Shown piece after piece: positions 7,745-15,025 of a stretch of 64,000 nucleotides of DNA. Source of the DNA: an uncultured Oscillospiraceae bacterium (GTDB taxonomy: Bacteria; Bacillota; Clostridia; Oscillospirales; Ruminococcaceae); assembly GCA_934464775.1 (NCBI GenBank), contig CAKSKG010000010.1:21708-85707 (forward strand). The letters are read 5' to 3'. A program made the translations under genes and the position numbers. The notes beneath the pieces were generated by a model that had not been told where the DNA came from, did no database searches, and saw only the letters and a list, made by a program, of their open reading frames with translations. Numbering within the stretch: the first letter of the stretch is position 1; each line of letters starts with the position of its first letter.

Positions 7745-8518
7745 TTATAGCCCCTCGGTAAGCTCGGGATAAAGAAACTTCGCAAGCCGCAGATATTCCT
7801 TTGCAGCCTTGCTTCTGGGAGCGTATTCGTCAATTGTCATCTGATGTGCGGGAGCCTCCGCAGCGGATATGCAGGAGGGTATCTTTATGCCCAGCACTTC
7901 CGTTTGCAGCTGCCTTGCAACTATCTCAACCATTTCCTCAACTTCCGTTGTAAGCAGGAACTTGGGGTTGTATTTTGTCAGCAGTATGCCTCGCAGATTC
8001 AGATTTTTGTTGTAGTATTTCTTTACGGCAAGTATCGTCTCACGAAGCTGGGTTATCCCTTGGAGCGAGAGTATCTCGGGGGTCATGGGGATTATCAGAT
8101 CGTCCGAAGCCGTGTATGCGTTTATTGTAAGTATCGAAAGCGCAGGGGGCGTGTCGATGATTATTGCATCGTAGATGTTTTTCAGCGGCGCCAGCAGACG
8201 TTTCAGTATAAATTCACGCTCTCTGCCCGTAAGCTCCAGCTCGCTGCCCGAAAGCAGTATGTTTGAGGATATAACATCGCATATGCGGGTGTGCTTTACC
8301 GCAGCGGTTATGCCGCATTTTCCCGTGATAACGTCATGTATCGTCCTGCCCTCGTCCTCCGCTCCCAGCGAAAAAGAAAGATTTCCCTGAGGGTCAAGGT
8401 CAATGGCAAGCACACGCTTTCCGTTTTTTCTGAATATACCCGATAAAGCGGCACAGGTAGTTGTTTTACCCACGCCGCCTTTCTGATTTGTTACAGCAAT
8501 GATCTTGCAGCCGTCCAT
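7745..8518 (-). CDS. ParA/MinD-family P-loop ATPase
   Basis: A 257-residue ATPase with the deviant Walker A box KGGVGKTT (residues 13-20), switch I region DLDPQGNLSFSLG and the Walker B segment AIIIDTPPALS. It lacks a DNA-binding N-terminal extension, so it resembles Soj/ParA of the short type. Such proteins form ATP-dependent dimers that position plasmids, chromosomes or surface machines. There is no parB next to it; instead it lies between a PilZ-domain gene and a ComFB-domain gene, so a role in placing or regulating a cyclic-dinucleotide-controlled apparatus is more likely than chromosome segregation (inference). ATG at 8518 with AAAGGA upstream. Confidence 0.88.
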   Translation of the reverse strand: MDGCKIIAVTNQKGGVGKTTTCAALSGIFRKNGKRVLAIDLDPQGNLSFSLGAEDEGRTIHDVITGKCGITAAVKHTRICDVISSNILLSGSELELTGREREFILKRLLAPLKNIYDAIIIDTPPALSILTINAYTASDDLIIPMTPEILSLQGITQLRETILAVKKYYNKNLNLRGILLTKYNPKFLLTTEVEEMVEIVARQLQTEVLGIKIPSCISAAEAPAHQMTIDEYAPRSKAAKEYLRLAKFLYPELTEGL

Positions 8519-8556
8519 AACAAATATCCTTTCGCCGAAACAATTATTCGGGAATT

Positions 8557-9219
8557 TTACATTCCCATTTTTGCTCTTCTGCGTTCACGCTCGGCTATCT
8601 GACAGTCGAGAATATATTTTGCGATAGTTTCTTCCTGGCTCTGAGATGTGTTCAGAAAACGGCAGCCGTAGCCCACAAGCTCCTTGTCCGCATTGTACTG
8701 CGCACGGAGTATCTCGCCGATAAGGTCAAGATCGCCGTTCATGAAATACAGGTTCACATGATCGCCGGTTTTAAAATCGAAGTCTGCGCTGAAAAGCACT
8801 CCGCCCAGATTGATATTGAGAAAATGAAGCGGCAGCGGCTCATCAAAGAAAACGGGAGTTTCCGATTCGTCGGGACGTTCATAAAAGCGGCACACGCCGT
8901 CAAATTCCACATTCAGCTTGAAGCTGTTTCTGCGTTCCTCAAGCAGCTCTCCCTCACCCACATGGAAATTCAGCTGCATATCCGTGCTTATGTCCACCGT
9001 TGTTTCAAAACGGTAGCGGTTTCCGTTTATGTATTCAAAAACAGCAACGATAGGTTCTTTTTTGTTAAGCTCGGGAAGATCCTTTGTCTTGATAACGACA
9101 AGCTCCTGACCCCTTATCTTAAAGAAGTCCTTGGGAAAAAATATAGACTTTGTGGAGATGAGTCTTTTCCCGTCCTTATCGTATATATCGACCTTCATCA
9201 CTTTTTCTTTATTTATCAA
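8557..9219 (-). CDS. PilZ-domain protein (YcgR-like)
   Basis: A 220-residue soluble protein with a YcgR-like N-terminal beta domain and a C-terminal PilZ domain (about 92-210). The binding region reads ERRNSFK (95-101) and NINLGG (135-140), that is RxxxK and NxNxxG in place of the family consensus RxxxR and D/NxSxxG. It may therefore bind cyclic di-GMP weakly or bind a different ligand. YGCRFLNTSQSQEETIAKYI completes the barrel. TTG at 9219 is chosen, 7 bases after GGGGG; the nearest ATG (9198) has no Shine-Dalgarno. It is the first gene of the PilZ-ParA-ComFB operon with a strong promoter just upstream. Confidence 0.8.
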   Translation of the reverse strand: MINKEKVMKVDIYDKDGKRLISTKSIFFPKDFFKIRGQELVVIKTKDLPELNKKEPIVAVFEYINGNRYRFETTVDISTDMQLNFHVGEGELLEERRNSFKLNVEFDGVCRFYERPDESETPVFFDEPLPLHFLNINLGGVLFSADFDFKTGDHVNLYFMNGDLDLIGEILRAQYNADKELVGYGCRFLNTSQSQEETIAKYILDCQIAERERRRAKMGM

Positions 9220-9254
9220 TACGATACCCCCCGAATCAATGCAGATATATTTTT

Positions 9255-9283
9255 ATTATACTAAATTCCGCTCGATTTTGCAA
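9255..9283 (-). promoter_or_regulatory. sigma-A promoter of the PilZ-ParA-ComFB operon
   Basis: Minus strand: TTGCAA (9283-9278), 17-base spacer, TATAAT (9260-9255). The start would be about 30 bases before the TTG codon. Confidence 0.8.
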
Positions 9284-9382
9284 CAGTTTTTAAAAATTTG
9301 TATAATATAATATTTTTGTCTTATCCTTTTTGGGCAAAGGTCATAAATCAGCTGAATTATGCTGTACTTTTTGAACGAACCG

Positions 9383-9391
9383 TGGTATAAT
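9383..9391 (+). promoter_or_regulatory. extended -10 promoter
   Basis: TGGTATAAT with no good -35 box. Transcription would start near 9398, so the ATG at 9396 is unusable and the leader carries the 12-bp repeats that follow. Confidence 0.55.
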
Positions 9392-9406
9392 TATTATGAA
9401 ACATTC

Positions 9407-9442
9407 TGTCTGCGGACGTGTCTGCGGACATGTCTGCGGACG
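9407..9442 (+). repeat. three 12-bp tandem repeats in a leader
   Basis: TGTCTGCGGACG, TGTCTGCGGACA and TGTCTGCGGACG in direct succession; each unit contains GTC...GAC ends that can pair. They lie between the predicted start of transcription and the ribosome binding site of the next gene. Confidence 0.85.
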
Positions 9443-9473
9443 GAACTGCTATTATTTTGAAAGGGAGATCGCT

Positions 9474-10232
9474 TTGCACAAGCTGTTCAGAGCAAACGAA
9501 AAAAAGCTGGCGCACAGATACAACAAACGTCTGCTTTTCCTGAATATACCGTCTCTTGCGGCTGCGGCGGCTCTGCTGGTGATAGTTAATGTTGTGATGC
9601 GCCTGCTCCCGTCGCCTATGGAGCTTTACAGAGCGGTGTTCTATTCGGTGAACATATTTATTGCATACAGCTTCGGGGTGTGTCTTGCAGGCTCTGTTAT
9701 TTCCGACATAAGGCTGAAAGGACACCGAAAGCATACATATATAGAAATATCCGACAGCTCCATAGTTTTTTCCCAGTACGAAAAGACCGTTTCCGAAGGC
9801 GGCGGAAAATTCAGCGAATATATAAAAATGTGGGTAATGGACCTTGCCGATGTGGAGGACGTTTATTCCGACAGGGACGATCTTTTTATAAAAGGCAGGG
9901 CGAGATATTTCTGTCTGCCTGCGGATATGCTGGACTATTCCGTCAATGACGGCAAAGTGGAATTTGCCCATTGGTGGAATGACAGCTTTGGCGGACATGA
10001 TGTACATACAGTAAAAATACATGATAATTATACTCTTGGTGAACGCATACTGAAACGAATACTTATCTGCTCCGAAAAATACCGCACCAATGAGCAGAAG
10101 CGCAAAGAATATCACGACAGAATGCTGGCGATCGCAAAAAGCATCGACCGCAAAAAGGGGCTTCAGCCGCGGTATAAGGAGCCTAAGCGGCATCTTCCCA
10201 GAGAGGGCATAAAGGAAAGAAAATGGTACTGA
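9474..10232 (+). CDS. membrane protein of unknown function
   Basis: I do not recognise this 252-residue protein. The sequence shows two adjacent membrane helices (LNIPSLAAAAALLVIVNVVM and AVFYSVNIFIAYSFGVCLAG, about residues 25-80), then a cytosolic domain with beta strands resembling a PH-like or YcxB-like fold (HTYIEISDSSIVFSQYEKTV, DVYSDRDDLFIKGRARYFCL) and a very basic tail (KSIDRKKGLQPRYKEPKRHL). TTG at 9474 is chosen because AAGGGAG lies 6 bases upstream and the ATG at 9396 falls at the predicted transcription start. It is followed after 16 bases by a flavoprotein gene, probably in one operon. Confidence 0.7.
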   Translation: MHKLFRANEKKLAHRYNKRLLFLNIPSLAAAAALLVIVNVVMRLLPSPMELYRAVFYSVNIFIAYSFGVCLAGSVISDIRLKGHRKHTYIEISDSSIVFSQYEKTVSEGGGKFSEYIKMWVMDLADVEDVYSDRDDLFIKGRARYFCLPADMLDYSVNDGKVEFAHWWNDSFGGHDVHTVKIHDNYTLGERILKRILICSEKYRTNEQKRKEYHDRMLAIAKSIDRKKGLQPRYKEPKRHLPREGIKERKWY

Positions 10233-10248
10233 TAAAATTGGGGGATAT

Positions 10249-11358
10249 ATGAAGGATTTTTATGATACAGTGATAATCGGAGGCGGACCCGCAGGCTCCA
10301 CCTTTGCAAGAATAGCCGCCGAAAGCGGCATAAGTATGCTGCTGATCGACGGCGGCTGCGAAAACGGCAAGCCCTGCGGAGGTCTGCTTGCCCCCGACGC
10401 ACAAAAGGTACTTGCAGGCTTTGATCTGACGCTGCCCCGTGATGTACTGGCGGATCCCCAGATATTCGCCGTCAAGACCATTGATATCCCCACAAAGAAG
10501 ATACGCTATTATTCCCGAATGTATCTCAACATGGACAGGGCAAAATTCGACCGCTGGCTTTTGTCGCTTATCCCCGATTCCGTGGACAGGATAAACGGCA
10601 GATGCAGGCATATCGAAAAAAGCGGCGGAGAATTTACGGTGACATTCCGCAGCGAAGCTTCGGTGCATACCGTCAGATGCAGGCGGATAGTGGGTGCGGA
10701 CGGAGCAAATTCCATTGTCCGCAGAACGTTTTTCCCATGTGATATAATGCATTACGTCGCTATCCAGCAGTGGTTCGATTCGGACAAGATAAAGCGTTCG
10801 TCCCACAACGAAAAGGCTCTTATAAATGTATTCAATCCATTCTATTCCTGCATATTCGATCCCGAGACTTCGGAAAGCTGTTCGTGGTCGATAAACAAGG
10901 ACAACTATTTTATATACGGCGGAAGCTTTGCCCCCGAGAAATGCAGGGCGATGTTTGAAAGTCAGAAGCAGCGCTTTGAAAAGCTCATGGGCGTTCAGCT
11001 GGGAAAGCCGCTGCGCACCGAGGCGTGCAAGGTGCTGCGCCCCAGAAAGCTCACCGATTTTCAGACGGGCGGAGAGGATATTTTCCTCATCGGAGAAGCG
11101 GCAGGCTTTATCAGCCCCAGCTCCTTTGAGGGCATAAGCAGTGCCATGAAAAGCGGCAGGCTGCTTGCGGCAGCTTTCAGGAGCGGTTCGCCCCAGCAGA
11201 CCTACCGCCGATCGGTAAGAGGAATAAAGCTGCGGCTTTATCTCAAATGCTTCAAAAGATATTTTATGTACACTCCGTTCCTGCGCAGGCTTGTAATGGA
11301 CAGCGGAGCAACATCAATAAAGGTCGAAGAAAGGAATAATCCCTATGGAAAGGCATGA
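10249..11358 (+). CDS. geranylgeranyl-reductase-family FAD-dependent oxidoreductase
   Basis: A 369-residue flavoprotein. The N-terminus has the dinucleotide-binding motif VIIGGGPAGSTFARIAAESG and the acidic end LLIDGG; KPCGGLLAPDA follows as in the geranylgeranyl reductase/digeranylgeranylglycerophospholipid reductase branch. The central GADGANSIVRR and the late FLIGEAAGFISPSSFEGIS are the second FAD-contact motifs of the PHBH-like group. Bacterial members reduce isoprenoid or other hydrophobic substrates, but the substrate here is unknown. Start ATG has a GGGGG four bases upstream. Its last 14 bases overlap the next gene, so the three plus-strand genes probably form one transcript. Confidence 0.85.
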   Translation: MKDFYDTVIIGGGPAGSTFARIAAESGISMLLIDGGCENGKPCGGLLAPDAQKVLAGFDLTLPRDVLADPQIFAVKTIDIPTKKIRYYSRMYLNMDRAKFDRWLLSLIPDSVDRINGRCRHIEKSGGEFTVTFRSEASVHTVRCRRIVGADGANSIVRRTFFPCDIMHYVAIQQWFDSDKIKRSSHNEKALINVFNPFYSCIFDPETSESCSWSINKDNYFIYGGSFAPEKCRAMFESQKQRFEKLMGVQLGKPLRTEACKVLRPRKLTDFQTGGEDIFLIGEAAGFISPSSFEGISSAMKSGRLLAAAFRSGSPQQTYRRSVRGIKLRLYLKCFKRYFMYTPFLRRLVMDSGATSIKVEERNNPYGKA

Positions 11359-11821
11359 CACTTCGGGAGAGAGATTCATAAACAGAAAGCACATGAAAAC
11401 CAAGCTGGAGACTGCTCTTGAGCTTGATATGAGCCGCTCCGACATAGCCGCAGAGGTGATATACACCCCTGCATTCAGCATGAACGGACGTGAGCTTTAC
11501 ATACAACTGCGCAGGAGCGGCGACGAGGTTTTCATCATATACGGAGCACAGCGCTTAGGCACGGACGATCTCACCTGCGGCATAAAAACCGTTGACAATG
11601 CTTTCAGGCACAATATAAATCTGCTGCTGCTGACAGCCTCCGAGCTGGAAAACTATGAGGACGAAAGCGATGATACCGCAGGCTATTACCACGAAATATA
11701 CATCGGCGGCGAGAAATATTTCTTCTGGAAAAAGGAAAACCTTCCCGAGGGATATGAGATACTTGGGGAGATAGCCCACGAGCTGATAAGCCTGCTCCCT
11801 GCCGAATATCACAGCGTCTGA
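11345..11821 (+). CDS. hypothetical protein
   Basis: I do not recognise this 158-residue soluble protein. It starts 14 bases inside the flavoprotein gene with AAAGGA upstream of ATG, which argues for a real coupled gene. It has a basic N-terminus (RHDTSGERFINRKHMKTKLE), a central mixed region and an acidic stretch (ELENYEDESDDTAGYYHE). No signal peptide, membrane helix or catalytic motif is evident. Confidence 0.65.
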   Translation: MERHDTSGERFINRKHMKTKLETALELDMSRSDIAAEVIYTPAFSMNGRELYIQLRRSGDEVFIIYGAQRLGTDDLTCGIKTVDNAFRHNINLLLLTASELENYEDESDDTAGYYHEIYIGGEKYFFWKKENLPEGYEILGEIAHELISLLPAEYHSV

Positions 11822-11888
11822 ATTTGTCTTTCTTTGATTCCTTTTCGGAAACATTTGCCATAATTTGATTACAGTTGACGTGTTATTA

Positions 11889-11917
11889 TTGACGTTTATT
11901 TTTCCCGATGATATAAT
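11889..11917 (+). promoter_or_regulatory. sigma-A promoter of the VWA protein gene
   Basis: TTGACG (11889-11894), 17-base spacer, TATAAT (11912-11917), close to consensus. A second TTGACG-like box lies just upstream. Confidence 0.8.
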
Positions 11918-11982
11918 GTTTACAAATAAGACACATACTTTCCCCGACAGGGAAATAACTTACAGAGATCGGAGAACATAAT

Positions 11983-13614
11983 ATGAAAAAGTCAATTATA
12001 AGATGCGTTTCTGCGGCGGCTTCCGCAGTTATGCTTATGTCGGCGCTTTCCGCCGATTGCTTAGCAGCCGAAAACAGCGCCGTTTTCGATAAAACGGACT
12101 ACTGCTCAATTACCGCAAAGTATACAAAGAACAAAGGCACGGTCATAAGCTGGAATAAATTTGACGGTGCGAAAAAATACATGATCTACCGCAGCACCAA
12201 CGGCGGTGACTTCAAGCTGCTGGCTTCCACAGACAAGCTTTCATACACCGACAAAAAGTGCAAAAGCGGAAACACCTACCGCTATAAAGTATATGCTTCC
12301 GACGGCAGCACCAAGAGCGCCGTTTCCGATTATTTCTATCTTGACATCGGCGACGACGGCTCTTCCGAATCATACTATTACGATATGCCCAAGGACTACG
12401 GCTCGCCGTCCCAGTACACCCCCGATGACCCCGTATTATATGTGGGTCATGCCGCCGGTGATGAATATGAATATGAAGCCGCAGGCATGGAGGATATCAC
12501 TGTAACAATGCCCGATTCTTTGGCGGAAATTGATTCCGCATTCGGATATGACGGCGGCAGCGACAGCGAGGAAAACCGATATTCATACTACTCTCAGGAG
12601 GATATCTCCGCAGGAACTCTTACGGCAGGCCGCTGGAATGACAACAAGAGCTATGTTGACTTTATACGCACACTGAACGGCAATGAATGGACCTCCCTTG
12701 TAAGCAAGTGGAACATCGCTCCCACGGGAAGATACACCGTCAATGTCACCGACGGAACATCTCCCGTTGAAAATGCAAAGGCAGAGGTGCTGGACAGCAG
12801 CGGAAATGTTATCATGACAGCCGTTACCGACAACAAGGGCACAGCCTATGTTTTCCCTGCCATAACGGGAAAGAAAGCTTCAAAGCTGAGAGTTACCTCC
12901 GCAGACGGTCAGACCGTCACGGAAAGCTTTAAGAACATAAAGAACAGCACCTTTAACGTAAGCTTCGAGCCTGCGGCAAAAGCCGAAAAGCAGCTTGACC
13001 TTATGTTCCTCGTTGATACGACAGGCTCAATGGGCGACGAGCTTGAATATCTGAAAAAAGAGACAGAGGACGTTATTGACAGAGTTTCCGAGGCGAACAA
13101 CGGTCTTGGAATAAGAGTGAGCGTTAATTTTTACCGTGATGAGGGCGATGAATATACTGTCCGTTCATATATGTTCCGTGACAGGATATCCACCGTTCAG
13201 CACAGCCTTTACGAGCAGTATGCAGACGGCGGCGGAGATTATCCCGAAGCCGTTCATAAGGCGCTTGATGTTGCGGTAAATGAGCACAGCTGGAATACCG
13301 ACAGCACAAAGGTAATGTTCTGGCTGCTGGACGCACCTCCTCACGATGATGAGGAGATCATGGCTGCATACAAGAGCCGCATTCTTGACGCTGCCGCAAA
13401 GGGAATAAGGATAGTTCCCGTTATATCCAGCGGTTCCGACACCGAAACGGAATATCTTACAAGATGCGCAGCCGTGCTTACGGGCGGAACGTTCCTTTTC
13501 CTCACAGATGACAGCGGCGTGGGATATGCCCACCACGAACCCGAGGTGGGTCAGCACGAGGTAAAGAAGCTGAATGATCTTATGGTCGGGATTATAAACG
13601 AATATCTTGAATAA
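11983..13614 (+). CDS. secreted protein with fibronectin-III-like and von Willebrand A domains
   Basis: A 543-residue protein with a signal peptide (basic KKSIIR, hydrophobic core, ALSADCLAAE cleavage region). About residues 40-120 form a fibronectin-III-like module (GTVISWNKFDGAKKYMIYRS, SGNTYRYKVYASDG). An acidic, Tyr-rich linker follows, then an Ig/CNA-B-like module (about 255-325), then a VWA domain from about 338. The VWA metal site is intact: DTTGSM starting at Asp345, with later Thr and Asp positions. VWA domains bind protein ligands through a metal ion. No LPXTG or dockerin is seen, so how it stays on the surface is unclear. It has its own promoter and terminator. Confidence 0.85.
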   Translation: MKKSIIRCVSAAASAVMLMSALSADCLAAENSAVFDKTDYCSITAKYTKNKGTVISWNKFDGAKKYMIYRSTNGGDFKLLASTDKLSYTDKKCKSGNTYRYKVYASDGSTKSAVSDYFYLDIGDDGSSESYYYDMPKDYGSPSQYTPDDPVLYVGHAAGDEYEYEAAGMEDITVTMPDSLAEIDSAFGYDGGSDSEENRYSYYSQEDISAGTLTAGRWNDNKSYVDFIRTLNGNEWTSLVSKWNIAPTGRYTVNVTDGTSPVENAKAEVLDSSGNVIMTAVTDNKGTAYVFPAITGKKASKLRVTSADGQTVTESFKNIKNSTFNVSFEPAAKAEKQLDLMFLVDTTGSMGDELEYLKKETEDVIDRVSEANNGLGIRVSVNFYRDEGDEYTVRSYMFRDRISTVQHSLYEQYADGGGDYPEAVHKALDVAVNEHSWNTDSTKVMFWLLDAPPHDDEEIMAAYKSRILDAAAKGIRIVPVISSGSDTETEYLTRCAAVLTGGTFLFLTDDSGVGYAHHEPEVGQHEVKKLNDLMVGIINEYLE

Positions 13615-13620
13615 ATCAGA

Positions 13621-13655
13621 GCAGGAGAAACGGAGACTTCGTTTCTCCTGCTTTT
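13621..13655 (+). terminator. terminator after VWA protein
   Basis: A 12-bp stem (13621-13632 with about 13640-13651) followed by CTTTTG. Confidence 0.8.
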
Positions 13656-13674
13656 GCCGCAAAAGGGAGAATTT

Positions 13675-14634
13675 ATGAAAATTACAGTTACAGCAAGAAA
13701 TTTTTCGGCAGGAGATAATGCCGCAGTAAAATTTCTTATTTCCAAGGGCTATGAGATAAACGATCTCAGCGCGGAAAGCTTCGGCACAGGCACTCCAGAA
13801 GAGGTCATAGCCGATGCCGTTGACAATGCGGACGCAGTTATTGCGGGGCTTGAGCCTATCGGCGAAAAGGTGTTTTCAAAGAATCCGAACCTGAAGATCG
13901 TATCAAAGCGTTCTATCGGATATGATACCCTTGACCTTGAAGCCTGCCGCAGACACGGCATCACCGCCGCCAGAGCCGCAGGCACTGTTGAGGGTGCGGT
14001 GGCGGAGCACGTTATGGCTTTTATACTGTATTTTGCACGGAATATACATACCCAGAATGCTTCCATGCACAGAGGAGAATGGGTGCGGACCATGAGCTAT
14101 GGCGCAAAGAGCCGCACACTCGGACTTGTGGGCTTCGGCGGTATCGGAAAGGAGATAGCCGCAAGGGCTGTTCCTTTCGGAATGAATGTGATATACAGCT
14201 GCCGTCACCCAAAAGAGGAATGGGAGCATGAATACGGCGTGCATTACCGCAGCATGGACGGGCTGCTTTCCGAAAGCGACTTTATCTCCGTGAACGTGCC
14301 TCTTACCGATGAAACAAGGGGAATGTTCGGCGAAAAGGAATTTTCCGCAATGAAAAAGGAGTGCGTTTTCATCAACATCGCCCGTTCGCAGGTTGTTGAT
14401 GTGAATGCGCTGAAAAATGCACTTGACAGCGGACGGATAAAAGGCGCCTGCATTGATGTTTTCGACAGCGAGCCGTGTACCGATTCGCCGCTGATACACT
14501 GCGAAAATGCAATTCTCACGCCACATACTGCGCCGTTCACCGAGGAGAATTTCATCGGAATGAATATGCGTGCGGCAATGAATACAGACGATTTTTTCAA
14601 CGGAATATTGGTCGAAAAGTACAGACTGATATAA
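13675..14634 (+). CDS. D-isomer specific 2-hydroxyacid dehydrogenase
   Basis: A 319-residue NAD-dependent dehydrogenase of the phosphoglycerate/lactate dehydrogenase family, interconverting a 2-oxoacid and a D-2-hydroxyacid. It has VAEHVMAFILYFARNI, the Rossmann motif GLVGFGGIGKEIA, the catalytic Arg in FINIARSQVVD, the Glu in DVFDSEPC and the His in AILTPHTAPF. The usual NxARGxxVD reads NIARSQVVD (Ser for Gly). The ATG at 13675 has GGGAG five bases upstream; the in-frame TTG at 13654 lies in the preceding terminator. Which hydroxyacid is used cannot be read from the sequence. Confidence 0.88.
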   Translation: MKITVTARNFSAGDNAAVKFLISKGYEINDLSAESFGTGTPEEVIADAVDNADAVIAGLEPIGEKVFSKNPNLKIVSKRSIGYDTLDLEACRRHGITAARAAGTVEGAVAEHVMAFILYFARNIHTQNASMHRGEWVRTMSYGAKSRTLGLVGFGGIGKEIAARAVPFGMNVIYSCRHPKEEWEHEYGVHYRSMDGLLSESDFISVNVPLTDETRGMFGEKEFSAMKKECVFINIARSQVVDVNALKNALDSGRIKGACIDVFDSEPCTDSPLIHCENAILTPHTAPFTEENFIGMNMRAAMNTDDFFNGILVEKYRLI

Positions 14635-14661
14635 TAAAAGAGTAGAAAGGAACGGCTGATT

Positions 14662-14957
14662 ATGCAGTATACACCTCTCGGATGCATATTGTTGAGCGTG
14701 TAAGCGAGCCGGCGGAAAAGCACGGCTGCACAATGGCGCAGATATCAATTGCATGGCTGTGGGCAAAGGGAGTATCCTCGCCGATAATCGGCTCTACAAA
14801 GCCCGAATATTTCGACACTGCCGCCGCAGCGGAAAATGTCACGCTCACGGCAGAGGAGAGCGCCTATCTTGAAGAACCGTACACTCCCCACCCAATTGTG
14901 GGAGCTATCGACAAAAATCCCGGGCAGGGTGTAATGCTGCTGGACGAAAAGAAGTAA
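14662..14957 (+). pseudogene. aldo/keto reductase remnant with large internal deletion
   Basis: An AAAGGA box and ATG at 14662 open a frame that reads MQYTPLG, a normal aldo/keto reductase start, but stops after 13 codons. In another frame from about 14682 the last 90 residues of such an enzyme continue (RVSEPAEKHGCTMAQISIAW, SPIIGSTKPEYFDTA, then LTAEESAYLEEPY). The middle of a protein normally near 320 residues is gone and the join is out of frame. The catalytic Tyr, Lys, Asp and His would all be in the missing part, so no activity is possible. Confidence 0.8.
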
Positions 14958-14971
14958 TCATATAAAAAAAT

Positions 14972-15012
14972 AACGCCTCACCGCAGAAAATTTCCTGCGG
15001 TGAGGCGTTTTG
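14972..15012. terminator. bidirectional terminator between AKR remnant and typA
   Basis: A perfect 15-bp stem (14972-14986 with 14995-15009) with an 8-base loop and A/T runs on both sides. Confidence 0.88.
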
Positions 15013-15025
15013 CTTATATTTGATA

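Noticed and set aside
7745..8518. Chromosome partition locus parAB
   Set aside because: No ParB-like gene or parS-like sites are next to it; the neighbours are PilZ and ComFB proteins.
9396..9473. N-terminal extension MKHSVCGRVCGHVCGRN of the membrane protein
   Set aside because: It translates the 12-bp leader repeats and starts at the predicted transcription start; TTG at 9474 has a proper Shine-Dalgarno.
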